Shown here: positions 10,801 through 18,137 of the stretch, piece by piece | Position numbering within the stretch: position 1 is the first letter of the stretch | Layout: every line of letters starts with the position of its first letter | NCBI GenBank assembly: GCA_028277945.1 | Contig: JANQFH010000003.1 | Coordinates: forward strand, 62,001-126,000 | Source of the DNA: Oligoflexia bacterium | Lineage (GTDB): Bacteria > Bdellovibrionota_G > JANQFH01 | DNA: 64,000 nt | Direction of reading: 5' to 3' | Position numbers and translations under genes: made by a program | The notes under the pieces: model-generated | Told to the model about the DNA's origin: nothing | The model's input: the letters and a program-made list of their open reading frames with translations, nothing else | Databases searched by the model: none

Positions 10801-11453
10801 TAACGACGATAAGCGGTGCCATCTGCCAGAGAGACCTTGTGATCCATGAAGATCTCATAGAGCAGAAAGACGCTCATGGGGTGAGCCGTATAACCCATCT
10901 CCTCTATGGCGATGGCTTTTAGGGCCTCGGGGTCTTGGATGGAAAAATCAGCCAAGGGATCCTCCACAAACTGGGAAGTGATCCATCCCGCAGGCGTATA
11001 GTCTCGCCATAGGTTTGCACCCAGCTCCGCCAGAGGATCTAAGGGATGGTCCTTAGCATGAAAGAGTAGGCTCAACGCCTCCTCATGGACTAATTGCACG
11101 GCGGTAAAGGGTAGCGCTCTATCTAGGTGCCAACCTATCTCACGGTAGAGATGCCGTACCTTTGGATCCGAGTGGGCTTCCACCTGAGGCTCTAGCTCAG
11201 CTAAACGAAACTCAATATGCCGCCGACGCTTCTTGATCTCCCAACCACCCAGCTGTTCCACACCCTCACGCTTGGCTAATACCGAAGCGCTCTGCAGTAG
11301 ACCGATGTGGGAGGCATCCTGCCAAAGAGACGAAAGCTCAGACCATAGCTTCTGGGATGGGGTGGAGTCTGTTGTAGCTAAAACCACAGAGCTACACAGC
11401 ATGAAAACCAAGAGCAGGCTCGTTGAGAGAATCTTATGATGTAGCTCGGCCAT
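7848..11453 (-). CDS. Very large exported protein of unknown function (1,201 aa)
   Basis: It begins with a signal peptide (LLLVFMLCSSVVLATTDS) and has a good start: AGGA lies about 7 nt before the ATG, with a TTGACA promoter upstream. The protein has three zones. Residues ~30-470 form a tryptophan-rich helical region ending in an alanine/arginine-rich helix. Residues ~480-690 are proline-, acid- and low-complexity-rich (for example GKPGRPAKPAKPANP and long Glu/Ala runs) and look disordered. Residues ~690-1200 are predicted helical with many acidic residues. I recognise no enzyme motif, no LPXTG-type anchor and no toxin domain. The 3' half looks less GC-rich than the 5' half, so a composite origin is possible. 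It is single-gene and convergent with smc. Export is well supported; the function is unknown. Confidence 0.8.
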   Translation of the reverse strand: MAELHHKILSTSLLLVFMLCSSVVLATTDSTPSQKLWSELSSLWQDASHIGLLQSASVLAKREGVEQLGGWEIKKRRRHIEFRLAELEPQVEAHSDPKVRHLYREIGWHLDRALPFTAVQLVHEEALSLLFHAKDHPLDPLAELGANLWRDYTPAGWITSQFVEDPLADFSIQDPEALKAIAIEEMGYTAHPMSVFLLYEIFMDHKVSLADGTAYRRYGEPYQWMKALEALGNLGWLVPAMLSSGEFSRLLAHLRSHRDHDTWLNWDTGWFASEQEFHQWLRRIEERLLNREPSRTYTFARWEEQKNAWYPQRLKNLIPDMAYFSMSCMGWDEDPEVFARKMRNNALTGFVGAPCYRFVRDTGKFVWNSAWEFRPVVRTLFMDEYDPETWEALGKGPRGYADSWLNMALVAVMAEGAMRTSGSILRARARTMQRLRLQEKALAARELAEFNREAGRWLWDKGKGPNFIEPGKPGRPAKPAKPANPYAYDPSKAFAESLREPAANQGSGPRSLTPQDHAGPAQAVLNPPKKPSGKTKNPQNNRQTTTENTPTTTMPDMPAVVPTVLPVVPVRVPAPDATPATTLAAPDQEAPIGPPFQPDLIELPLSPYLDLTPSDETVEQEPTIIVPTPPDGDVMAPIVIDDVPYQGERLVEQRNEEDEALTVPTIIKAENRDESGEPDEGESPVEDEGGTPAEEEAAAEEPTPAEVEALKTALSIYMQVMLAVERFVRMGTVYADSTDTSQHTPESFVEHLMTSMSMSLPLAVFWLFEPTPFDRQSLQRQLTELFEAAGLAPNEPIFAEFLRRAIAFEIFLIRGEFVRDAQSETSQAFRERDELRAADPVELLHDMARNLSRDLMDALVSFFAAYETASTTLKRGVKEFANDPKPSTDSMLAAVESLQKELSQLNEHLDKTLESPDLNRAERQHLDDGLSRLKVVLERLQHSIDEQDTGRTMEQEHLRSILSILDELALPIAGLRELYEKVGLIPSGEEAAERLVQDYEPETVASIEEAAKDREAFADAALAFTEALMVDEITLECIERMRQALTEVEAASLALAADRGDTADTVAYVKDVRASIEFVALLLEELETLTQESSVPEFETLVEQRLVSFVDPNTANYREWSELSPAELLLRLFIIDESGPVNPSAVAQAEALRKGLVPLDEFAVPNTIGYGRTNWSKFARRALDDLDRLTPRTDLLTPDDG

Positions 11454-11474
11454 CTTATATCCTGATGACTCAAT

Positions 11475-11503
11475 CTTGTATGCGATGCGTTAGGGGGTGT
11501 CAA
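11475..11503 (-). promoter_or_regulatory. Promoter for the 1,201-aa exported protein
   Basis: On the minus strand, a perfect -35 TTGACA (11498-11503), a 17-nt spacer and -10 TACAAG (11475-11480), which is 4 of 6 to consensus. The predicted transcript starts about 15 nt before the ATG and includes an AGGA ribosome binding site. Confidence 0.55.
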
Positions 11504-11548
11504 GAGGGGATAGGAAAGACTAAGTTGTTGGAAAAAAAAATTAGTCAG

Positions 11549-13291
11549 TTACCGCTTGAGGACCTGCTGCAGCTTTTGCACCATGGCCTCGGCGTCGACA
11601 AAGCCGTTGATGCGCTCGGAGGCGAGGTACTCGCCTTTGCGGTTGAAGAAGAGAATTGCTGGTAGCGCCAAGACGTTGTAGCGCTGCATGATGCGATCGT
11701 TGTCTGCATCTAGTTCCGTAAAGTCCAACTTCACCGCCACAAATTGTTTAGCCAGCTCGGCAACACGGCTGTCAGAAAAAGTGTAGCGATCGAGCTCCTT
11801 ACAGGCAACACACCACTCAGCAAAGAGATCGACGATCACTGGTTTGTTAGCGGTACGCGCCTGATCTAAGGCGGTGTCTAATTCAGGTTGCCAAGCAATG
11901 GTTGATTTGGTCGCTGCTGTCTCCTCGTAGGGCGCTGTCAGCCTTGGCAGTAGCGAGCCAAAGAAGAGAGCGCCAGCCACAATGAGTAGAACCGCAAATA
12001 GCAGCGTTGAAGCCAGGCGACCAAAAAACCGGCGCAGGCGAATTAACACGGCCAAACCAACCAAAACAATAACCACCATGAGGTGGAAAGCCCAACTGGG
12101 TAACACGGGCACAAGAAAGTAGATGCCCATTCCAATCAGCACAAAACCAAAGAGCTGCTTGACCCGCTCCATCCACAAGCCACTCTTTGGTAGCTGCGTC
12201 AGCATTGAGGAAAAGATGCCAAGCAAGACAAAGGGCAGGCTTAAACCAAGCGCAAAGAAAAAGAGCATGAAAAACCCAAGTAACAGATTTTGTTCTTTTG
12301 CCACAAAAGTGAGCACACCCAAAATGACCGGGCCCACACAGGGAGCTGCAACCACGCCAGTTATGGCACCGGTTGCCAAAACACCGGCATGTCCCTGTTT
12401 GTTATCCAGACGACTCGCCCACTGGTTGATGAAGTAGGGTAGACGAAAGGCAAAGAGCCCACACATACTCATACCCATGGCGATAAAGATCGCCGCCACC
12501 AACAGCAGCACCCAAGGACTCTGCAACGCCGAACCCAATAGAGCCCCCGAGCTTGCAGCAACAAGGCCAAGAACCGCATAGGTTAACGCCAACCCAGCTG
12601 CAAACAGCAGCCCAAGCTGCAGACTCACAAGCTTTGAGGTTGTCTGCTTTGCCCCAATCACGGCAATGGTTATCGGTATCATTGGATAGACACAGGGGAG
12701 CAAACAGCTTGCAAGTCCACCGATAAATGCCAACAGCAGGGCCCACAACCACCCCCGTTGCGCAATATGAGAGAAGTTCCACTTGGATTCCGTCGCGACG
12801 CTACCGCTTGTGTCCGTAGTGCTGCTGCCAATCGGCTGGACGATCACCTTGATCGGCCACTGGCGACTTGCAGGCAAAAAGCAGACCTTAGGACTACAAC
12901 CCTGATAGTTAACCCGCGCCTTGAGAAAATAACTGAGGCCTTTGCTCGACGCTGTCTTTGGTAAGGAGATCGTTCGCGTTAAGGTCACCTCTTCCCACTT
13001 ACCTGGAAAGATAGCGACCTCTTTCTTTAAAAAGCTATCGAATTTAGTGATCGGCTCTGGGTGCTCAAGCGGACCAACCTCAACGCCTTCCATGGCCTCA
13101 ATGGTAAAATTTGTCTTATCGGCAAAGAGGTAGTGGTCCTGCGGCATGCGGATCATGACGCCAACGGTGATCTGCTGCTCACTGCCATCGAGACGGTACT
13201 CTTCGTGCAGGGGATGGACCTGAAAGGGCGTGGCTGCAGCCCCAGGACTAGCAAGAGTTACGAGGACAAGGATAATCGCGTAACGGCTCAT
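11549..13291 (-). CDS. dsbD: Thiol:disulfide interchange protein DsbD
   Basis: Inner-membrane protein that passes electrons from cytoplasmic thioredoxin to periplasmic disulfide isomerases and cytochrome maturation. All three expected domains are present. A signal peptide and periplasmic alpha domain carry the paired cysteines GCSPKVC. A membrane domain of about eight helices has CLLPCVYP and APCVGP, which supply its redox cysteines. A C-terminal thioredoxin-like gamma domain carries WCVACKELD (around residues 490-500). Length (580 aa) is normal. The ATG at 13291 is directly preceded by an in-frame GTG (13294) that could also serve; neither has a clear ribosome binding site. It lies 66 bp downstream of speE on the same strand and may be co-transcribed. 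A T9 run follows the stop, without a convincing hairpin. Confidence 0.96.
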   Translation of the reverse strand: MSRYAIILVLVTLASPGAAATPFQVHPLHEEYRLDGSEQQITVGVMIRMPQDHYLFADKTNFTIEAMEGVEVGPLEHPEPITKFDSFLKKEVAIFPGKWEEVTLTRTISLPKTASSKGLSYFLKARVNYQGCSPKVCFLPASRQWPIKVIVQPIGSSTTDTSGSVATESKWNFSHIAQRGWLWALLLAFIGGLASCLLPCVYPMIPITIAVIGAKQTTSKLVSLQLGLLFAAGLALTYAVLGLVAASSGALLGSALQSPWVLLLVAAIFIAMGMSMCGLFAFRLPYFINQWASRLDNKQGHAGVLATGAITGVVAAPCVGPVILGVLTFVAKEQNLLLGFFMLFFFALGLSLPFVLLGIFSSMLTQLPKSGLWMERVKQLFGFVLIGMGIYFLVPVLPSWAFHLMVVIVLVGLAVLIRLRRFFGRLASTLLFAVLLIVAGALFFGSLLPRLTAPYEETAATKSTIAWQPELDTALDQARTANKPVIVDLFAEWCVACKELDRYTFSDSRVAELAKQFVAVKLDFTELDADNDRIMQRYNVLALPAILFFNRKGEYLASERINGFVDAEAMVQKLQQVLKR

Positions 13292-13360
13292 CACATTAAG
13301 TTCACGGCAACAGAGCGTTTCTGTTCTAACAGATTAGTCTATTCGTTACTAAGCGGCAGC

Positions 13361-14299
13361 TCAAGCTTGCGCTTTATAGAGCGCCGGCTTGTCGGTCACC
13401 GTATAAATGGGCATCTGCCGCTTAAGCGCAACGCGCAGATGTTTGGGTAGGCTGAAGATATGTCTGTGGGTGAGACCATCGTAGAAGCGTAGCTCACGCT
13501 CCAAGCCACGACGGCTCAGTTCGGCATCGATCTCATGCCACTCCAAGGGCTTCGGTTCACTCTGCTTCATAGCCAACTGAAAGCCCCAATGGGCGCGAAA
13601 ACTCGGCACATTGGCGGCATACGGCAGCACCTGGGGAAAGACCGTTTTCAACGTTCTATTGAGCCGCACGAAAAACTCGCAATCCTGCATATCTGCAGCA
13701 CCGCTCTGCAGTACTAGTATGCCACGATCAGTAAGCAGCTCTGCCGCCTGCTCGAAAAACTCGCGTGTAAACATATAGGCCGCGGTGGTGCCCTCATGGG
13801 CCTGCGAGATATCACTGATGATCAGATCAAAGCGCTGCTTACAGGTGGCAACAAAGTTTTTCGCATCGTCGATCACCACTTGCGTGCGCGCATCATCAAA
13901 GGCGTCCTGGTGAATTTCCTGCAGATGCTGCTTGCACGCCTCAACCACCTCAGCATCGATATCTACCATAGTGACCCGCTCAACCCCTGAGTGGCGATAG
14001 ATCTCACGCAGCGTCGCGCCCTCGCCACCGCCGACAAGCAAAATCTGTCGCGCCGAACCAACGTTCAGCATGGCTGGATGCACCAGCGCCTCATGGTAGA
14101 TGAACTCATCCACTGCAGCGCTCTGGATCTCGCCATCGAGTACCAGACAGCGTCCATACTTTGGCGTCTCAATCACCTGCAGAGACTGAAATGGGGTCTT
14201 CTTCTCAAGGATGATACGATCGATGCCGTGGGCGTGGAATTCGTCTGGCGAGATCCACTCGTTATGCCACTGCGTTGCTGGCTTCTTGAATTTTGCCAT
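13361..14299 (-). CDS. speE: Polyamine aminopropyltransferase (spermidine synthase-like)
   Basis: Transfers the aminopropyl group of decarboxylated S-adenosylmethionine to a diamine or polyamine in the cytosol. Visible features: the N-terminal WHNEW segment, substrate-site LVLDGEIQSAAVDEFIYHE (~53-71), the nucleotide-binding loop LLVGGGEGATLRE (~87-99), the acidic MVDIDAEVVE (~111-120) and the catalytic aspartate Asp163. The canonical DSTDP active-site string is replaced by DISQAHEG, which resembles the DxxDPxEG form of thermospermine synthases but lacks the second Asp-Pro. The preferred acceptor is therefore uncertain. The start lies inside the 3' end of speD (38-nt overlap), so the pair is surely one operon. 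Confidence 0.9.
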   Translation of the reverse strand: MAKFKKPATQWHNEWISPDEFHAHGIDRIILEKKTPFQSLQVIETPKYGRCLVLDGEIQSAAVDEFIYHEALVHPAMLNVGSARQILLVGGGEGATLREIYRHSGVERVTMVDIDAEVVEACKQHLQEIHQDAFDDARTQVVIDDAKNFVATCKQRFDLIISDISQAHEGTTAAYMFTREFFEQAAELLTDRGILVLQSGAADMQDCEFFVRLNRTLKTVFPQVLPYAANVPSFRAHWGFQLAMKQSEPKPLEWHEIDAELSRRGLERELRFYDGLTHRHIFSLPKHLRVALKRQMPIYTVTDKPALYKAQA

Positions 14300-14705
14300 G
14301 TGCTACCTCATCTCTGTCTAAGTTGTGGGTTCTGGGTGTCATGAGTCTACCCGCTGCGCCGAAGAGGCCACGCTCGACCTGCACTACTTTTGTGAACTGC
14401 GGCCGAAAGGCGTCTATGAGATAGCTGGTGCCGAGGTGTGGCAGCGCGTTGTCGCCGCAGGTAAAGATGTCCAGGGCTGCATAACCAAACTCTGGCCAGG
14501 TGTGGATGGAGATGTGCGACTCGGCAATGACAATCGCACCACTGACACCATGGGGACTAAAGGTGTGAAAGTGTTTGCTGATAACGTGGGTCTTGGCCCG
14601 GCGCGAGGCTTCTAAGAGAGTGCGTTCGATAAAATCTTGATCGGTCAGAATTTCTTCGGGACATCCCTTAAATTCCAGCAGTAAGTGATACCCAAGCGCT
14701 TTCAT
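14262..14705 (-). CDS. speD: S-adenosylmethionine decarboxylase proenzyme, class 1B
   Basis: Pyruvoyl-dependent enzyme that makes the aminopropyl donor used by SpeE. The self-cleavage site is Glu62-Ser63 in AESHISIHTWPE. His68 and Cys83 fall at the positions known in the Thermotoga maritima enzyme, so the proenzyme should process itself into beta and alpha chains. Length (147 aa) is slightly longer than the ~130 aa prokaryotic average because of a C-terminal tail that overlaps the speE start. A G-rich stretch ends about 6 nt before the ATG and may act as ribosome binding site. It is the first gene of the minus-strand speD-speE(-dsbD) run and divergent from yebC across 231 bp. Confidence 0.94.
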   Translation of the reverse strand: MKALGYHLLLEFKGCPEEILTDQDFIERTLLEASRRAKTHVISKHFHTFSPHGVSGAIVIAESHISIHTWPEFGYAALDIFTCGDNALPHLGTSYLIDAFRPQFTKVVQVERGLFGAAGRLMTPRTHNLDRDEVAHGKIQEASNAVA

Positions 14706-14854
14706 CCATACGCCCCCCTGCCATCGACCTTGTGATTGGATAACGTCAGGTCATCGTCGCAAAGTAAGGTCGTCTATTTACTCGCTTACGCCAAAAAATC
14801 AACTCTTTTATGCCTGTTTTAAGTGGTTTTTTCCAGAAAATAGCCACCAGCGCT

Positions 14855-14889
14855 AAGGCCGGCGCGAGGCTAGAAAAACCAGCGGCCTT
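14855..14889. repeat. Inverted repeat in speD/yebC intergenic region
   Basis: AAGGCCG at 14855-14861 is complementary to CGGCCTT at 14883-14889, with a 21-nt loop, and TTTT overlaps the right end. It lies in the divergent promoter region rather than after a gene, so a regulatory role or chance is more likely than termination. Confidence 0.25.
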
Positions 14890-14936
14890 TTGATAGGATT
14901 CTCCGCACCCACCCGGCGAGGAGCGAGCTGTAGCCA

Positions 14937-15686
14937 ATGTCTGGCCATTCGAAGTGGAGTACCATCAAGCGTAAGAAGGCGGCTACCGACGCCAAGCGTG
15001 GCAAGGTTTTTTCCAAGTTAATTCGGGAGATTACTGTTGCGGCTCGGCAAGGGGGTGGCGACGCCGACACCAACCCTCGGCTACGGCTGGCCATCGATCG
15101 TGCCAAGGCCGTCAACATGCCGAGTGAGAACATTAGCCGGGCCATTAAAAAGGGCACGGGTGAGCTCGAAGGTGGCAGCCAGCTTGAAGAGTACTGTTGT
15201 GAAGGTTATGGTCCTGGCAAGAGCGCGGTATTGGTGGAAGTAGTTACGGACAACCGTAATCGTTCTACTCCAGAGATTCGCAAGATCTTTGACCGATGTG
15301 GGGGATCGCTGGGTAAGAGCGGCTGTGTGGCTTGGCAGTTCCACAAACGTGGTTTGATTGTTGTCGCTGCCAACGGTATCCAAGAGGAAGCGCTCATGGA
15401 GACTGCCATAGAGGCAGGTGCCGAGGATATACGCGAAGGCGAGCAGGAGTTTGAAGTCATTACTGCGGTGGAGTCATTCCATACTGTTAAAGCTAGTCTC
15501 GAGGCAAAGCAGATTCCATACACGGTAGCAGAGATCACCATGATTCCACAGAACACCGTAAAGCTCGCTGGCAAGGAGGCGGAGCAGATGCTCAAGATGA
15601 TGGAAGAGCTCGAAGATCACGATGATGTACAAAATGTCTTTGCTAACTTTGATATGGATGACTCTCTACTGGAGGCCAGGTCGTAG
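14937..15686 (+). CDS. yebC: YebC/PmpR (TACO1) family protein
   Basis: Family known as DNA-binding regulators and, more recently, as ribosome-associated translation factors that relieve stalling. The N-terminus [14 protein letters not shown] is the family hallmark, and the 249-aa length with three alpha/beta domains is typical. GAGGAG lies 13 nt before the ATG, rather far for an optimal ribosome binding site. It is the first gene of yebC-ruvC-ruvA-ruvB, a very common bacterial order. The TAG stop is immediately followed by the ruvC ATG with no spacer. The choice between transcriptional and translational role cannot be made from sequence. Confidence 0.95.
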   Translation: MSGHSKWSTIKRKKAATDAKRGKVFSKLIREITVAARQGGGDADTNPRLRLAIDRAKAVNMPSENISRAIKKGTGELEGGSQLEEYCCEGYGPGKSAVLVEVVTDNRNRSTPEIRKIFDRCGGSLGKSGCVAWQFHKRGLIVVAANGIQEEALMETAIEAGAEDIREGEQEFEVITAVESFHTVKASLEAKQIPYTVAEITMIPQNTVKLAGKEAEQMLKMMEELEDHDDVQNVFANFDMDDSLLEARS

Positions 15687-16268
15687 ATGACCACCCACAG
15701 AAAACGGCAACTAGGACGTCGTATTCTCGGAGTTGATCCCGGCAGCCAGGTAACGGGCTTTGGCGTTATAGAGGATCGGGGTGACACTCTTGCCTGCCTA
15801 ACCAGTGGCACTATCCGCACCACCAAGGCACGGGCGGGAGACAATCAAACCAACCTGCCAAAGAGGCTTGGCATCATTCACGACGGTTTGAACCAGCTGG
15901 TATCGCAATACCGACCACAGATCATGGTAGTAGAGTCAGTGTTTCATGCCAGAAACGCTCAGTCTGCTCTGAAACTGGGGCAGGCGCGTGGGGTGGCGCT
16001 GCTTGTCGGTGCCCAACATGGGCTTGAGGTCTTTGAGTACTCTCCGCGCGCTGTCAAAAAGGGCATTACCGGATCGGGCGCTGCAACAAAATCACAAGTA
16101 GAGAGGATGGTGAAGGTGCTGTTGCACGGAAAAGTTATGCGCAGTTTGGACGCCACCGACGCTCTAGCTCTGGCGATCTACCACTGCCACCTGACTCCGT
16201 GGTTGCGTCACACTAAATCTTCAACCACAGCACTGTCGCCACATAGTCGAGCGGAGCGACGTCCATGA
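15687..16268 (+). CDS. ruvC: Holliday junction resolvase RuvC
   Basis: Endonuclease that nicks Holliday junctions symmetrically after RuvAB branch migration. It has the RNase H-like fold with the acidic active site: Asp17 in LGVDPGSQVTGFG, a Glu near 79 in VVESVFHARNAQSALKLGQ and an Asp near 157 in LDATDALALA. The KKGITGSGAATKSQV segment is typical. At 193 aa it is slightly long, with a basic C-terminal tail. Its ATG follows the yebC stop directly and its own stop overlaps the ruvA start by 4 nt (ATGA), indicating translational coupling. Confidence 0.97.
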   Translation: MTTHRKRQLGRRILGVDPGSQVTGFGVIEDRGDTLACLTSGTIRTTKARAGDNQTNLPKRLGIIHDGLNQLVSQYRPQIMVVESVFHARNAQSALKLGQARGVALLVGAQHGLEVFEYSPRAVKKGITGSGAATKSQVERMVKVLLHGKVMRSLDATDALALAIYHCHLTPWLRHTKSSTTALSPHSRAERRP

Positions 16269-16906
16269 TCGGTTATCTACATGGTACGCTGCATGCGGTT
16301 AAGCAAGACTGCATCATCCTCGACGTGCACGGTGTTGGTTACCGTGTCTTCCTTGCGGAGAGCTTTATAAAGAGCTTGCCACCGTTAGGCAGCACCATGG
16401 AGTTAGACATTGTCACCGTCACTCGAGAAGACGCCATCCATCTCTACGGCTTTGCAAATCCTCTGCAGCAGAGGCTATTCAAACTGTTGGTCGCTATCTC
16501 AGGCATTGGTCCGCGTCAGGCAATCCACATTCTCTCTTGTTGTCCACCACAGCAGCTAGCACACGCCATCAACCAGATGGACGTTGACTTTCTGCAGAGC
16601 ATGCGTGGTATTGGTCGCAAGACCGCAGAGAAGATTGTTGTAGAACTTAAGGGCGCCATCGCCAAACTGCTCGAGCAAGAGGAGGTCGGTCTCCCTCTCG
16701 CCAGCCAGCAACCTCATTATCAAGATGTAATCGCTGCGCTCAGCCAACTCGGTTACCGACGCCAACAGATTGAGTCGGCTCTAGACAAAGTGCCGGCTGA
16801 TCCCAACCGTTCTTTAGAGATGACGATCCGCGCAACCTTACGTATTCTCGGTAGCGGCACCGGCCGTGTGAAGAGTGTGACTCCAACTTCTAAGGACATG
16901 GCATGA
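16265..16906 (+). CDS. ruvA: Holliday junction helicase subunit RuvA
   Basis: Tetrameric protein that holds the four-way junction and loads the RuvB motor. The start MIGYLHGTL and OB-fold domain (about 1-65) are typical. Two helix-hairpin-helix motifs follow (around [11 protein letters not shown] and [16 protein letters not shown]), then a flexible linker and the C-terminal RuvB-binding domain (about 160-205). It overlaps ruvC and ruvB by 4 nt each, so the three are coupled. No sign of damage. Confidence 0.97.
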   Translation: MIGYLHGTLHAVKQDCIILDVHGVGYRVFLAESFIKSLPPLGSTMELDIVTVTREDAIHLYGFANPLQQRLFKLLVAISGIGPRQAIHILSCCPPQQLAHAINQMDVDFLQSMRGIGRKTAEKIVVELKGAIAKLLEQEEVGLPLASQQPHYQDVIAALSQLGYRRQQIESALDKVPADPNRSLEMTIRATLRILGSGTGRVKSVTPTSKDMA

Positions 16907-17946
16907 ATGAAATCCAACCACAACGCAAAGACTCCGTTTGTATGCCAGCAGTGCAAAAAGACGAAAAAGGCGAGGAGATCACCTTAAGGCCACAACGGTT
17001 CGGCGACTATGTCGGACAGTGTAAGGTGGTGGAGAAGCTGCAGATCTTTATTGCCGCTGCCAAGAAACGGGCGGAACCGCTGGACCACTGTCTCTTTTGT
17101 GGCCCCCCTGGGCTCGGTAAAACCACCTTGGCAGCGATCGTCGCCAATGAGCTGCAAGTGGGTATGCGCTCTTCTTCAGGGCCGGTATTGGAGAAGGCCG
17201 GAGATCTCGCCGCAATTCTGACCAACCTCGAGGACAACGACATTCTCTTTGTCGATGAGATCCATCGACTCAACCGCGTTGTCGAAGAGATGCTCTACTT
17301 GGCCATGGAAGACTACAAGCTGGATATCATACTTGGTGAAGGTCCCAGTGCCCGTACCATCAAGCTGGATCTGCCACGCTTTACCCTGATTGGCGCAACC
17401 ACCCGCACTGGCCTGCTCACCTCACCGCTGCGGGATCGCTTTGGTGTGGTAGAGCGGCTCGACTTCTACAGTGGCGATGAGCTGCAACAGATCATCCAAC
17501 GCTCAGCCAAAATCCTCGACATTCCCATTGATAAGCAGGGAACCTTTGCCGTAGCGACGCGCGCCCGCGGCACACCGCGCATTGCCAACCGGCTGCTCAA
17601 GCGCATCCGCGATTTTGCTGAGGTCAAGGCCAAGGGCAGCATTACCGGTGATGTGGCGCAAAAGGCCCTCGACGTTCTCGAGGTCGATCAGCAGGGTTTT
17701 GATTGGATGGATCGCAAAATCTTGAAGACCATTATTGAGCTGTTTGAGGGCGGCCCGGTTGGCCTGGATACCTTGGCTTCCGCCATTGGTGAGGAGAGCC
17801 TAACCATTGAGGAGGTGTATGAACCCTTTCTGTTGCAACAGGGTTTTATCAGCCGCACACCACGTGGCCGTGTCGCCACCCCACGCGCCTATGAGCACCT
17901 GCAGCTGCCTTACAAGCCGGACGAACAAAACCCGCTGTTTCGCTAG
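16903..17946 (+). CDS. ruvB: Holliday junction helicase motor RuvB
   Basis: AAA+ ATPase ring that drives branch migration. Walker [10 protein letters not shown] begins near residue 68, Walker B is [10 protein letters not shown], sensor 1 lies in [20 protein letters not shown] with its arginine finger region, and the C-terminal winged helix ends in [18 protein letters not shown]. Length (347 aa) is normal. The start overlaps ruvA by ATGA. The 156 bp downstream do not continue the operon but contain a remnant of another ATPase gene. Confidence 0.98.
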   Translation: MNEIQPQRKDSVCMPAVQKDEKGEEITLRPQRFGDYVGQCKVVEKLQIFIAAAKKRAEPLDHCLFCGPPGLGKTTLAAIVANELQVGMRSSSGPVLEKAGDLAAILTNLEDNDILFVDEIHRLNRVVEEMLYLAMEDYKLDIILGEGPSARTIKLDLPRFTLIGATTRTGLLTSPLRDRFGVVERLDFYSGDELQQIIQRSAKILDIPIDKQGTFAVATRARGTPRIANRLLKRIRDFAEVKAKGSITGDVAQKALDVLEVDQQGFDWMDRKILKTIIELFEGGPVGLDTLASAIGEESLTIEEVYEPFLLQQGFISRTPRGRVATPRAYEHLQLPYKPDEQNPLFR

Positions 17947-17954
17947 TCTCCAAA

Positions 17955-18137
17955 TTTAATGCAATATCTTCTACATTCCGACAGTTTGTAAAACAGTTTC
18001 CAGCCATTATCCTCACTGGGGCGCGGCAGACGGGCAAGACCACCCTCACCCGAGAGCTCCTGCATGGTATCGCTTCTGAAATGAGTTCTGTTTGCTGTAA
18101 TATTACTGTCGTGGCCAAATGTCGTCTAAATAGGTAG
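17955..18137 (+). pseudogene. Remnant of an AAA_14/DUF4143-type ATPase gene
   Basis: The plus frame here reads FRQFVKQFPAIILTGARQTG, then KTTLTRELLHG (17976-18068). This is the beginning of the AAA_14 family, with its P-loop GARQTGKT intact. After about 31 recognisable residues the similarity stops, and a TAG closes the frame at 18135-18137. No Walker B, sensor or DUF4143 part follows, and there is no convincing start codon or ribosome binding site. The 3' end of the opposite-strand EF-hand gene overlaps it. An intact relative lies at 42013-43239, but the residues differ (for example TTLTRELL against STLVQHLK), so this is not a recent copy of it. Best read as a decayed gene. Confidence 0.65.

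Noticed and set aside
11549-11570. T9 run after dsbD as a terminator
   Set aside because: GACTAA/TTAGTC flank the T-run itself instead of forming a stem before it; no standard hairpin precedes the run.
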